From contig NZ_NIHB01000004.1 in the NCBI RefSeq assembly GCF_002591915.1, forward strand, positions 80,459-144,458: a DNA stretch of 64,000 nucleotides, written 5' to 3'. The DNA comes from Marinicella litoralis. GTDB taxonomy: Bacteria > Pseudomonadota > Gammaproteobacteria > Xanthomonadales > Marinicellaceae. Each line of letters opens with the position of its first letter. Positions within the stretch are counted from its first letter, which is position 1. Below are positions 35,886 through 43,735 of the stretch, piece after piece. The position numbers were made by a program, and so were the translations under genes. The notes beneath the pieces were generated by a model. That model did not search any database. It worked only from the letters and a program-made list of their open reading frames with translations, and was not told the origin of the DNA.

Positions 35886-36825
35886 TGAGCAAGTTGTAGG
35901 ACTGATTCATATCGGGTCCCAGCAACCTTCAGCACAGTTTTTGATTAATCAATTGAAATTGTCTGGTTATGGTATTCAACAATATGATCAATCTCAGCTG
36001 GATGAGGTTGATCATGAGATCAAAACGTTTATTGTCAATTTATTTGACAATGAGGTTAATATTGATGAAATCATAGTTCGACTTTCTGAGCACAAGGCCA
36101 AAGTAATCTTTAATGATGCACAGATATCGAATGAATTGGTCGGATGGAATAAAAACAGGTGGTTGCGACATGTGTTGCATAAAATAGATGCCTCTCATGA
36201 CATATTGCCTGAAGTTAAACCTGAAGTTAACTCCAATGATGGATTAGATTTGAAATCAATGGGCATTGAGTCCGTTTGGGTGTTGGCGGCATCTATTGGT
36301 GGTCCTGAATCATTGATTAAGTTTTTTAAAGAGTTTGAAGGTGATGAGCCGATTTTGTTTATTATAGTTCAGCACATGGACAGTGAATTTTCATCAATGA
36401 TGGAAAAGCAACTCAATAAAAATAAGTCTATACCTGTTAAATTAGCAGAAGCTGGCGTTAAAATCTTGCCAAGCCAGGCATTGTTGATTCCTGTGGATGA
36501 AGACATCAACATAAAGTCAGATGGCACCATTGCGGTTAAAGATGTCAACCACCATAGGATATCAACGCCTTGTATTGATGATGTTTGTTCTGACATGATT
36601 GAAAATTTAGAACAAATCAATATGGCTATTTTCAGTGGGATGGCCAAAGATGGCGTCAAAGGTGCGATCAATGTATTTGAAAATGGTGGCAAGGTCATTA
36701 CCCAGTCAGCTGAAAGCTGCGTAGTTTCGGCCATTGCAGAGGAAGTCAGGAAATTGAGCATGTCATTGTTTGACGGTGATCCAGTCTCCATGGCACAATA
36801 TATTAAAGAATCGATAACGAAATAG
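35878..36825 (+). CDS. chpB: Receptor methylesterase ChpB (CheB-like)
   Basis: The 315-residue CheB-type protein has the catalytic Ser in VLAASIGGPESL, His in FIIVQHMDSEF and Asp in FSGMAKDGVKGA. The N-terminal 100 residues take the position of a receiver domain. They keep only a loose alpha/beta pattern (VGLIHIGSQQPSAQFLINQLK), with no acidic pocket or recognisable phosphoacceptor Asp, so phosphorylation control is doubtful. It would remove methyl groups placed by PilK on PilJ. It overlaps chpA by 8 bases and chpC starts 11 bases later. Confidence 0.88.
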   Translation: MPSEQVVGLIHIGSQQPSAQFLINQLKLSGYGIQQYDQSQLDEVDHEIKTFIVNLFDNEVNIDEIIVRLSEHKAKVIFNDAQISNELVGWNKNRWLRHVLHKIDASHDILPEVKPEVNSNDGLDLKSMGIESVWVLAASIGGPESLIKFFKEFEGDEPILFIIVQHMDSEFSSMMEKQLNKNKSIPVKLAEAGVKILPSQALLIPVDEDINIKSDGTIAVKDVNHHRISTPCIDDVCSDMIENLEQINMAIFSGMAKDGVKGAINVFENGGKVITQSAESCVVSAIAEEVRKLSMSLFDGDPVSMAQYIKESITK

Positions 36826-36836
36826 GTAGATACAAA

Positions 36837-37304
36837 ATGTCCAATGAAATTCGAGCAGTATTGATACCCATAGAAGATGACAGAAAATTGTTACTTCCGA
36901 ATGCCATGGTTGCAGAGGTTCTCGGAATGAGAAGTATTGAAGACATAGCTGTCAGTGAGCAATGGATATTAGGCACGGTGTCTTGGCGTGGTTGGGATAT
37001 TCCCTTGATTGATTTTGCTGTATTGACAGGGTCAGAAAGTGATAACAGCATCAGCAGTACCTATAACTTGGCAGTATTAAAAAGTATTAATCATCCAGAA
37101 GACATGCCTTATTTTGCCGTTCTGTCTAGAGGCATTCCTAAGCTACAATTGGTTTCTCGTGGTGACATGCAATTGCATGAAGAGAAAAACATCAATCACA
37201 ATGCGATTGCTTCCTTGGTATCCATTCAAGATGAGATGGCAGATATTCCAAATATGAATTACCTAGAAAGTAATTTGATTGCGGTTATTCAACCAGCGGC
37301 TTAA
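36837..37304 (+). CDS. chpC: CheW-like protein ChpC
   Basis: The 155-residue CheW-fold protein has the pattern IRAVLIPIEDDRKLLLPNAMVAEVLGM, then WILGTVSWRGWDIPLIDFAVLTG and a final strand set with FAVLSRGIPKLQLVSRGDM. In Pseudomonas, ChpC may link other receptors to ChpA. It is the last gene of the Pil-Chp operon. Its 3' end overlaps the convergent rsmE by 20 bases, so there is no room for an intergenic terminator. Confidence 0.88.
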   Translation: MSNEIRAVLIPIEDDRKLLLPNAMVAEVLGMRSIEDIAVSEQWILGTVSWRGWDIPLIDFAVLTGSESDNSISSTYNLAVLKSINHPEDMPYFAVLSRGIPKLQLVSRGDMQLHEEKNINHNAIASLVSIQDEMADIPNMNYLESNLIAVIQPAA

Positions 37305-38031
37305 AGTCTCCATACAATGCATGCATGGCACCCATGATGACCGGTGCCACTGTTTCTGTTCGTAAAACACGTTGACCCAGTTGCACGCCAAGATAATTGG
37401 CTTTTTCAAATGCATCCAACTCTTCCGGCGAAAAACCACCCTCAGGCCCAATAAAAAATGTGTGTGCTTGTTGTAAGGATTTAGGCAAGTTGTATAGAAA
37501 ATGGTCGGCAGTTGGATCTAAGTATATTCCATTGTCAATTTCTTTGACTAGGGGGGAGAATTCAATGATGGGTGTTATTTCCATGACAGAAGACCTGCCA
37601 GATTGCTCGCAAGCACTGATGGCAACGGCCTGCCAATGATTCAGTTTTTTTTCAAATTTGTGTACAGGTATTTTCTGAGAACAAAAGTCTGAAATGAAAG
37701 GAATTATTCGAGAACACCCCAATTCAGCGGCTTTTTGAATGCTGTAGTCCATCCTGTCTGAACTGCTGATACCTTGGGCTAAGGTGGTCTTTAAACTTGA
37801 ATTTTTCGGCTGTATTTCTGTCAAACTGATGTCCACAAGTTCTACTTGGTGTTTGCTGATGTGACCCACTTTGGCTTGGTATTGATTGCCGTTTGGAGTG
37901 AAAAAATGCAAGGTGAAACCCACCTTCAATCGCAATACATTTCTGATGTAATGGGCTTTGTCACCTGCAATATTGATGGTGTTATCTATGTCAGGTGTTT
38001 CTATGGGTAAATAGATTCTTGAAATTCTCAT
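37285..38031 (-). CDS. rsmE: 16S rRNA m3U1498 methyltransferase
   Basis: The 248-residue SPOUT-family methyltransferase N3-methylates U1498 of 16S rRNA. An N-terminal PUA-like domain (about 1-75; DKAHYIRNVLRLKVG) precedes the trefoil-knot domain. The SAM-binding knot is FFIGPEGGFSPEELDAFEKAN followed by LGQRVLRTETVAPV. The middle has the family segments AQGISSSDRMDYSIQKAAELGC and EQSGRS. It stands as a single minus-strand gene between chpC and gspG, diverging from gspG across 76 bases. Confidence 0.93.
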   Translation of the reverse strand: MRISRIYLPIETPDIDNTINIAGDKAHYIRNVLRLKVGFTLHFFTPNGNQYQAKVGHISKHQVELVDISLTEIQPKNSSLKTTLAQGISSSDRMDYSIQKAAELGCSRIIPFISDFCSQKIPVHKFEKKLNHWQAVAISACEQSGRSSVMEITPIIEFSPLVKEIDNGIYLDPTADHFLYNLPKSLQQAHTFFIGPEGGFSPEELDAFEKANYLGVQLGQRVLRTETVAPVIMGAMHALYGDFKPLVE

Positions 38032-38053
38032 ATGGCAAACTGAACTGATGTAC

Positions 38054-38082
38054 TTACAGCAACGAATAAAATGGCATATAAT
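38054..38082 (+). promoter_or_regulatory. Sigma-70 promoter of gspG operon
   Basis: TTACAG (38054-38059) and a perfect TATAAT (38077-38082) are separated by 17 bases. They lie 25 bases before the gspG start. Confidence 0.7.
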
Positions 38083-38107
38083 CTTAACTCAAAACGAAAT
38101 GAAGTAA

Positions 38108-38554
38108 ATGATGAAAAACACAAGTCTTAAACAAAACTTACACCGCCAAGGCGGTTTCACATTAATGGAAATACTCATCGTAGTGGTGATTATCAGCATA
38201 CTGGCTATTTCAGTTGTGCCACAATTTCTGGACCAACCTGACAATGCCCGCATTGCTGCTACCAAAGCTGATATCAGAAATCTTGAAACCTCTTTGAGTA
38301 TGTATAAATTGGATAATTTTCATTACCCTTCGACTTCACAGGGATTGCAGGCACTGGTGCAAAAACCGTCAGGTTCACCAGAGGCGAAGAATTGGAAGCC
38401 AAGTGGTTACATCAATAAATTACAGAATGACCAATGGGGTAATCCTTACCAATATTTAAACCCTGGCAATCACGGCGAGATTGATATCTATTCATTTGGT
38501 GCGGATGGACAACCTGGCGGTGATGGGGTCAATGCTGACATAGGCAATTGGTGA
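38108..38554 (+). CDS. gspG: Type II secretion major pseudopilin GspG
   Basis: The 148-residue prepilin-like protein has a 15-residue basic leader ending in GG, with cleavage before FTLMEILIVVVIISILAIS and Glu at +5. The C-terminal globular part has the GspG-typical YPSTSQGLQALVQKP, KNDPWGNPYQY-like LQNDQWGNPYQYLNPG, and the calcium-loop GADGQPGGDGVNADIGNW. It polymerises into the pseudopilus that pushes folded exoproteins through the outer-membrane secretin. Tandem ATG codons start the frame. It leads gspG-H-I-J-K, and the secretin and ATPase genes (gspD, gspE, gspF) are not in this window. Confidence 0.95.
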   Translation: MMKNTSLKQNLHRQGGFTLMEILIVVVIISILAISVVPQFLDQPDNARIAATKADIRNLETSLSMYKLDNFHYPSTSQGLQALVQKPSGSPEAKNWKPSGYINKLQNDQWGNPYQYLNPGNHGEIDIYSFGADGQPGGDGVNADIGNW

Positions 38555-38602
38555 ATCTTTATTTACCCATTCATTTGAATCAGCTTTATAGGTGATTTAT
38601 TG

Positions 38603-39088
38603 ATGAAAATTTCAGGTTTTACACTGATGGAAATCTTATTGGTGGTCGTGATTATCGGCATCATGTCAGTGATGGGTGTCAACTTGATTAACAGCCAATC
38701 AATTGAGCGACAAATCTTAAATGAAGCAGCCATGCTCGAAGCCCAAGTCAATTTTATCTGTGATCAATCAATATTAGAAAACAGAGCCCATGGTATTGAG
38801 TGGACTGAAAATGATCAGTGGGTGTTGAAACACCAATCAGGGGATTGGTCCCTAGTAGAAACAACAAAATCATCATTCACAATGGATCGCATGATTCTGT
38901 TGAATGGACTCGAACAAATACTGTTACCTGATCCAGAAGAATTACCTCACGTTATTTGTCAAACGGATGGTTCTTTCAATCCTTTTGAAGTCAAATGGCC
39001 GGTGTTTAAGGGTCAAAAAGTGGAATCTTTTTATTCCCTGAAGAGTGAAACACCCTATCAATTGACTGGAGCCTGGGTTGAAAAATAA
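38603..39088 (+). CDS. gspH: Type II secretion minor pseudopilin GspH
   Basis: The 161-residue prepilin-like protein has a very short leader (MKISG) before FTLMEILLVVVIIGIMSVMG with Glu at +5. The remainder is a beta-rich minor-pseudopilin domain containing ENRAHGIEWTENDQWVL. It belongs to the tip complex and initiation of the pseudopilus. The ATG at 38603 is preferred over the adjacent TTG, and an AGGTGA Shine-Dalgarno sequence lies upstream. Its 3' end overlaps gspI by 11 bases. Confidence 0.88.
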   Translation: MKISGFTLMEILLVVVIIGIMSVMGVNLINSQSIERQILNEAAMLEAQVNFICDQSILENRAHGIEWTENDQWVLKHQSGDWSLVETTKSSFTMDRMILLNGLEQILLPDPEELPHVICQTDGSFNPFEVKWPVFKGQKVESFYSLKSETPYQLTGAWVEK

Positions 39089-39440
39089 ATCGACAGGATT
39101 TACTTTGTTGGAAGTGTTGATGGCATTGATTGTTATCAGTGTTGGTTTAGTGGCTTTGGTTCAATCAAGCCAACACAGTGCATTTGTTTTAGAAGAAGCT
39201 AAAAGCAAAACAGCTGCTTACCATGTGGCGGATCAAGTGATGTTGAAGATGTATCAGGTCTCCGGGCTCAGCTTGGGTACTCACCAAGGACAGCAGCAAT
39301 TCAATGGTGTGACATATTTTTGGCAAGTTAATTTATCAAGCACTGATAATGAAGGCATCAACCGGATGGAAGTCGTGGTGTCAATGGATCGTAAATTTGA
39401 TTATGCCGAAGCTCATTTAACCGGTTTCAAAAAATCGTGA
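39078..39440 (+). CDS. gspI: Type II secretion minor pseudopilin GspI
   Basis: The 120-residue prepilin-like protein has a leader (MKNKSTG) followed by FTLLEVLMALIVISVGLVALVQ. The small domain with GVTYFWQVNLSSTDNEGINRMEVVV is typical of GspI, which nucleates the GspI-J-K tip. No ATG exists before the cleavage site, so a TTG start inside gspH (11-base overlap) is the best choice and suggests low, coupled translation. It overlaps gspJ by four bases. Confidence 0.88.
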   Translation: MKNKSTGFTLLEVLMALIVISVGLVALVQSSQHSAFVLEEAKSKTAAYHVADQVMLKMYQVSGLSLGTHQGQQQFNGVTYFWQVNLSSTDNEGINRMEVVVSMDRKFDYAEAHLTGFKKS

Positions 39441-40057
39441 AGCACAGGTCATATAAAAGGCAAAGTGGCATGACACTGCTGGAGGTGTTGGTTGCAACTG
39501 GAATTTTGGCTGTGATCTCAACCATGGCATTCATCAGTATTGACAATATGGTGAGATCAAAAGCCACCCTCAGTGAACACACCAAGCAATTGAACCAAAC
39601 TAATTTGGCTTATTATTTGTTACAGAATGATTTACAGTTTGCGGTAAGTAGCCAACAATTAAGCCTCCAGGCAGCAGAATTTAAGGGCACTGCACAAAGT
39701 TTCAGTTTATTGAAATTTAAAGATCAAATAGCCACTTCACCACGAATTGAACAAACGCATTCAGGCGTTTCACAACCTATTCAGCGAGTAAGGTGGTACC
39801 TAAGAGACCAATATTTGTTCAGGGCGGTGCAGCCAGCTCATGCATCCCATCAAATCGGTCATTGGCAAGAAAGGCAGGTGTTAGCCATTGAATCCTTCAA
39901 TTGCAGTTATAGGAATGTTGTGGGGGTTGATTTAAACAGCTGGCCAAACACCGCAAATGAAAACAGTCAATTGCCGCAATCCATTCAATGCTTAATTGTG
40001 TCATCTGATGGACTTGAAACTGAGCTACAGGTGTCTCCATGGCAATCCATATGGTGA
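39437..40057 (+). CDS. gspJ: Type II secretion minor pseudopilin GspJ
   Basis: The 206-residue prepilin-like protein starts at a GTG that overlaps the gspI stop. The leader MKHRSYKRQSG is cleaved before MTLLEVLVATGILAVISTMAF, with Glu at +5. The conserved GspJ segment RVRWYLRDQYLFRAVQPA is present, as is the late NCSYRNVVGVDLNSWP beta region. It forms the tip complex with GspI and GspK. The TTG/GTG/ATG series of overlapping starts across gspI-J-K implies translational coupling. Confidence 0.88.
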   Translation: MKHRSYKRQSGMTLLEVLVATGILAVISTMAFISIDNMVRSKATLSEHTKQLNQTNLAYYLLQNDLQFAVSSQQLSLQAAEFKGTAQSFSLLKFKDQIATSPRIEQTHSGVSQPIQRVRWYLRDQYLFRAVQPAHASHQIGHWQERQVLAIESFNCSYRNVVGVDLNSWPNTANENSQLPQSIQCLIVSSDGLETELQVSPWQSIW

Positions 40058-41031
40058 TTCGAAATAAAAATCAAGGCATGGCGATGTTAATGGCTTTGGT
40101 CATGTTGGCGATTGCTTCCAGCCTGGCAGCCTATATTTGGTATGACAGTCAACTCAGCCTGGCACGCATACATAACTTGAAACAAGCCTACCAAGCCAAA
40201 CACTACAGCCAAGGTATGATGTTGTGGGCCAGTGATATATTGCGTGAAGATTATGCCCAGGATGAAACTCAACATGACAGTTTAAGTGACCCATGGTTAC
40301 AAGGTATTCAAGGTATGGTGGTTGAAGATGCCATACTTTCTGGCTCATTAAACGGAATGAACAGTCGATTTAATGTCAATAATTTGGTTGTCAATGGTGA
40401 AGTTTCTGAATTGCATTTGACCTATTTAAGGCGCCTGTTAAGCACCTTGGAATTGGATCTTGGGATTGCTGAAAAAATGATCGATTGGATTGATGCTGAC
40501 CAAATTCCAATGGCTGATGGTGCTGAGGATTTTATATATTTAGCCAAGTCTCCGAGTTATCAAACCGGTTCTAAATATTTTCAACACGTGGGTGAGTTGG
40601 CATTATTGGATGGCTTGAGTCCAAGTGATTATCGGCGTTTGCTGCCTTATGTGACCACTTTACCTATTCGAGGAAACCAGCCGACTAAAATGAATGTGAA
40701 TACCATTTCGCCACCTCTGATTAAGTCATTGAGTCTAAACATTAACAATGAGATGGCCGTAAGGCTCAATCAAAATAACCAGGCCAACTTTACCAGCATG
40801 AATGATTTTTTCCAACACAACAGCATTCGCTATGTTGTGACCAATACAGAAGAGCGAAATAACATTGAAATGTTGGCAGGGGTGCAGACATTAGACTTGC
40901 AAGCCAGTTCAACCATTCAAATGGAAGGTCAGGTACACCAAATGTATGCCCTGATGCGCAGACAGAACAATGGAAGTGCTCGTGTGCTCGTTCGATCAAT
41001 GGCACCATTTATCCCTACAGATTTGTTATGA
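40039..41031 (+). CDS. gspK: Type II secretion minor pseudopilin GspK
   Basis: The 330-residue protein is the largest minor pseudopilin. The leader ends in NKNQG before MAMLMALVMLAIASSLAAYIWYD; as usual for GspK there is no Glu at +5. The body has SLNGMNSRFNVNNLV, LGIAEKMIDWIDADQIPMADGAED and YQTGSKYFQHVGELALLDGL, all matching the family. The ATG at 40039 has an AGGTG element upstream; an internal ATG at 40051 is an alternative. It overlaps gspJ by 19 bases. The nadK start codon lies one base after its stop. Confidence 0.93.
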   Translation: MAIHMVIRNKNQGMAMLMALVMLAIASSLAAYIWYDSQLSLARIHNLKQAYQAKHYSQGMMLWASDILREDYAQDETQHDSLSDPWLQGIQGMVVEDAILSGSLNGMNSRFNVNNLVVNGEVSELHLTYLRRLLSTLELDLGIAEKMIDWIDADQIPMADGAEDFIYLAKSPSYQTGSKYFQHVGELALLDGLSPSDYRRLLPYVTTLPIRGNQPTKMNVNTISPPLIKSLSLNINNEMAVRLNQNNQANFTSMNDFFQHNSIRYVVTNTEERNNIEMLAGVQTLDLQASSTIQMEGQVHQMYALMRRQNNGSARVLVRSMAPFIPTDLL

Positions 41032-41032
41032 T

Positions 41033-41794
41033 ATGAACATGAAATTAGCATTCCTTGCGAGTCAAGCACCTAAGTCACAAAACTCATTGAAACAACTGGT
41101 CAAAACCTATGGCCAATGCGATGCCGACTCTGCCGATGTGATTGTGGTTCTCGGCGGCGATGGTTTCATGTTGCAATGTTTGCATCAATACATGCACCAT
41201 GAGACACCAGTGTTTGGTTTGCGCAGAGGGACTGTAGGCTTTTTGATGAATGACTTTTCAGTTAAAAATTTGCCTGATCGGATCAATCAAGCCAAAAATA
41301 CTGTATTACATCCCTTGTCAATGCAGGCAGAAACAATCAGTGGTGAACGGGTCAGTTCTTTGGCGATTAATGAAGTTTCATTATTACGACAAACCAAACA
41401 ATCTGCTCACATTGAAATACAAATCAATGGCCAAAGTAAAATAGATAACTTGGTAGGGGATGGTGTCATGGTGGCAACACCTGCAGGCAGCACAGCCTAT
41501 AATTTATCAGCCCATGGGCCAGTCATACCATTGGGCAGTGATATTTTGGCACTAACACCCATCAGCCCATTCAGACCCAGGCGCTGGCGAGGAGCCATTA
41601 TCCCTTCTCATGCAGAAGTCACTTTTGTGATTAAGAGCCATGAAAAGAGACCGGTTTCTGCGACTGCTGATAACACCGAGGTGAGGGATGTGATGCAAGT
41701 CGAAATAAAAGAAGCCAAAAACATTAAAATAAACGCTTTGTATGACGCCAAACATAATTTGGAAGATCGAATTATCAATGAACAATTTTCATAA
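41033..41794 (+). CDS. nadK: NAD kinase
   Basis: The 253-residue enzyme phosphorylates NAD to NADP. The catalytic GGDG motif is in VIVVLGGDGFMLQ, and FGLRRGTVGFLMND, NEVSLLR and DGVMVATPAGSTAYNLSAHGP are the other family blocks. ATG at 41033 or 41039 gives a normal N-terminus; an ATG at 40970 inside gspK would add 21 unlikely residues. The one-base gap from gspK means it is probably expressed as the last gene of the secretion operon or together with the following nucleotidase gene. Confidence 0.92.
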   Translation: MNMKLAFLASQAPKSQNSLKQLVKTYGQCDADSADVIVVLGGDGFMLQCLHQYMHHETPVFGLRRGTVGFLMNDFSVKNLPDRINQAKNTVLHPLSMQAETISGERVSSLAINEVSLLRQTKQSAHIEIQINGQSKIDNLVGDGVMVATPAGSTAYNLSAHGPVIPLGSDILALTPISPFRPRRWRGAIIPSHAEVTFVIKSHEKRPVSATADNTEVRDVMQVEIKEAKNIKINALYDAKHNLEDRIINEQFS

Positions 41795-41806
41795 GTTGAT
41801 TAATCA

Positions 41807-42697
41807 ATGCTGACTTTAGCCATTTCTTCAAGGACCTTGTTTGACTTGAATGATTCGCATCAAATTTTTCTTGAAGAAGGTATTGAAGCTTATCGCAAAT
41901 ACCAGTTAGAACGAGAAGATGAGCCATTGAATCCAGGAGTGGCTTTTCCATTGGTAAAAAAACTCTTGAATATACTGCACCCAGAAACTAAACAGCCCTT
42001 AGTTGAAGTGGTTTTGGTTTCACGGAACAATGGTGATACGGGGCTGCGAATTTTTAATTCGATTGAGCACCATGGTTTGAATATTACTCGTGCGGTGTTC
42101 AGCAATGGTGGTTCACCCTATGATTACTTGTCCGCGCTTGGTGTTGAATTGTTTTTGTCTGCACATCATGCTGATGTGATCAGTGCCATTGAAGCAGGTT
42201 ATGCGGCAGCTCATTTGATGACCAGACGATCTTCTGGTTTGATAGATGGTCAAGTCAGGGTGGCTTTTGATGGGGATGCAGTGCTGTTCTCTGATGAATC
42301 AGAACAGATCTACCAAGCAGATGGACTGGAAGCTTTCAGACAAAATGAACACGATAAATGCAATGAACCGCTCAACCCTGGGCCTTTCAGTGCATTTCTT
42401 AAAAAACTGCATGATTTACAACGTATTTTCCCCAGTGGCACTTCGCCAATCAGGACAGCATTGGTCACTGCGCGGTCAGCGCCTTCGCACAAAAGGGTGA
42501 TATTGACTTTGCGTCAATGGGGCATTCGAATTGATGAAGCTTTGTTCCTGGGTGGACAAGACAAAGCAGAATTTTTAAAATCATTCAAAGCTGATATTTT
42601 CTTTGAAGATCAGTTAACCTATGTTAAAACTGCATCCGAACACACCGCCACTGGGCATGTTCCATATGGTGTAACCAATCAACAACCAAAAAAATAA
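41807..42697 (+). CDS. 5'-nucleotidase (PF06189-type, cytosolic)
   Basis: The 296-residue protein matches the bacterial 5'-nucleotidase family of HAD-like fold. Visible blocks are LAISSRTLFDLNDSH, VVLVSRNNGDTGLRIFNSIEHHGL and RAVFSNGGSPYDYLSALGVELFLSA. Later come VRVAFDGDAVLFSDESE with the acidic DGDAVLF, ALVTARSAPSHKRVILTLRQWGI and DIFFEDQ. It is expected to dephosphorylate nucleoside monophosphates in the cytosol. It lies 12 bases after nadK, which may link it to nucleotide/NAD balance, and six bases before the cyclophilin gene. Confidence 0.88.
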   Translation: MLTLAISSRTLFDLNDSHQIFLEEGIEAYRKYQLEREDEPLNPGVAFPLVKKLLNILHPETKQPLVEVVLVSRNNGDTGLRIFNSIEHHGLNITRAVFSNGGSPYDYLSALGVELFLSAHHADVISAIEAGYAAAHLMTRRSSGLIDGQVRVAFDGDAVLFSDESEQIYQADGLEAFRQNEHDKCNEPLNPGPFSAFLKKLHDLQRIFPSGTSPIRTALVTARSAPSHKRVILTLRQWGIRIDEALFLGGQDKAEFLKSFKADIFFEDQLTYVKTASEHTATGHVPYGVTNQQPKK

Positions 42698-42703
42698 AAT
42701 ATT

Positions 42704-43735
42704 ATGAAAAGATTTAAAACTAAACTGATTTCTGTGCTGGCTTTATTGCTTGTGACTTTGTTTGTGCAAGCCACTGTGGTTCGTTTTGAAACCAATTTTG
42801 GCAATATAGACATTGAATTGTTTGAAGAAGAGACACCTTTGACAGTTGAAAATTTTTTACAGTATGTCAATGCTGGTGATTATGACAATTCAATCATTCA
42901 TCGTTCAGTGCCTGGATTTGTGATACAAGGTGGACAATTTTATTCGACGGGAACGCAGTTGGCTTCCATTCCTGCCAACCCTTCAGTGATGAATGAACCT
43001 GGTATCTCAAATACCAGGGGTACAATTGCATTGGCAAAAATACCAGGAAGCCCTAACAGTGGAACCAATAACTTCTTTTTTAATGTTACTGATAACGTCA
43101 GTTTGGATACATCAGAACAGGGCTTTACTGTTTTTGGTGAAGTGATTGATGGTCTTGAAATCATCGACTTAATTTCATCGCTGCAAACTTTCAGTGAACG
43201 CCCATATTTTGCTTTGTATACCAATACGATACAACTGAGTAATTATGTCTACATCAATAAAGCCTTTGTGTTGTCTGAAGAATTTCATATCAATGCCGGC
43301 TTATCTGGTGCATGGTTCAATCCAGCCACAGATGGACAAGGTATTTACCTTGAAGTGTTGCCAGACATCCAAACAGTCATCATGGCATGGTTTACCTTTG
43401 ATACCACTGATCCAGACACTGCGACTCCTTCAGAAGTGGGGTATGCCGGTGGTCGCTGGGTAACGGCCGTGGGAAATTTTCAAGGCAATGAATTCAATGG
43501 TACGGTTTATCAAACCAGCAATGGGTTGTTTGAAAACTCAGCCGCCACCGTTTCAAATATGGCGATAGGAACCGTACGCCTTGTATTCAACAGTTGTGGC
43601 GAGTTGGTTATGAGTTATTCATTGTATGATGGTTTATTAAATGGCTCTACAGAATTAGTGAAAATCGCGACTTCTAACATCGCATTGTGCGAACAATTGG
43701 CTTCAGACAATAATCCGGGTATTGTCGTTCAATAA
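42704..43735 (+). CDS. Secreted cyclophilin-type prolyl isomerase with C-terminal beta domain
   Basis: The 343-residue protein starts with a signal peptide (residues 1-24, LISVLALLLVTLFVQA). The cyclophilin domain (about 25-175) contains FETNFGNIDIELFEEETPLTVENFLQYV, IIHRSVPGFVIQGGQF and SGTNNFFFNVTDN; the usual FF.N pattern remains. The C-terminal part (about 195-335) carries a different domain: GLSGAWFNPATDGQGIYLEVLP, then IMAWFTFDT, GGRWVTAVGNFQGNEF and a late GTVRLVFNSCGELVMSYSL. That Gly/Trp-rich block is recalled as common in secreted proteins of Lysobacterales and Marinicella-like genomes. The periplasmic isomerase is presumably tied to surface-protein folding. Its 3' end overlaps gluQRS by seven bases. 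Confidence 0.88.
   Translation: MKRFKTKLISVLALLLVTLFVQATVVRFETNFGNIDIELFEEETPLTVENFLQYVNAGDYDNSIIHRSVPGFVIQGGQFYSTGTQLASIPANPSVMNEPGISNTRGTIALAKIPGSPNSGTNNFFFNVTDNVSLDTSEQGFTVFGEVIDGLEIIDLISSLQTFSERPYFALYTNTIQLSNYVYINKAFVLSEEFHINAGLSGAWFNPATDGQGIYLEVLPDIQTVIMAWFTFDTTDPDTATPSEVGYAGGRWVTAVGNFQGNEFNGTVYQTSNGLFENSAATVSNMAIGTVRLVFNSCGELVMSYSLYDGLLNGSTELVKIATSNIALCEQLASDNNPGIVVQ

Noticed and set aside
41807-42697. SurE-type nucleotidase
   Set aside because: The SurE N-terminal SNDDG motif is absent; the blocks match the PF06189-type 5'-nucleotidase instead.
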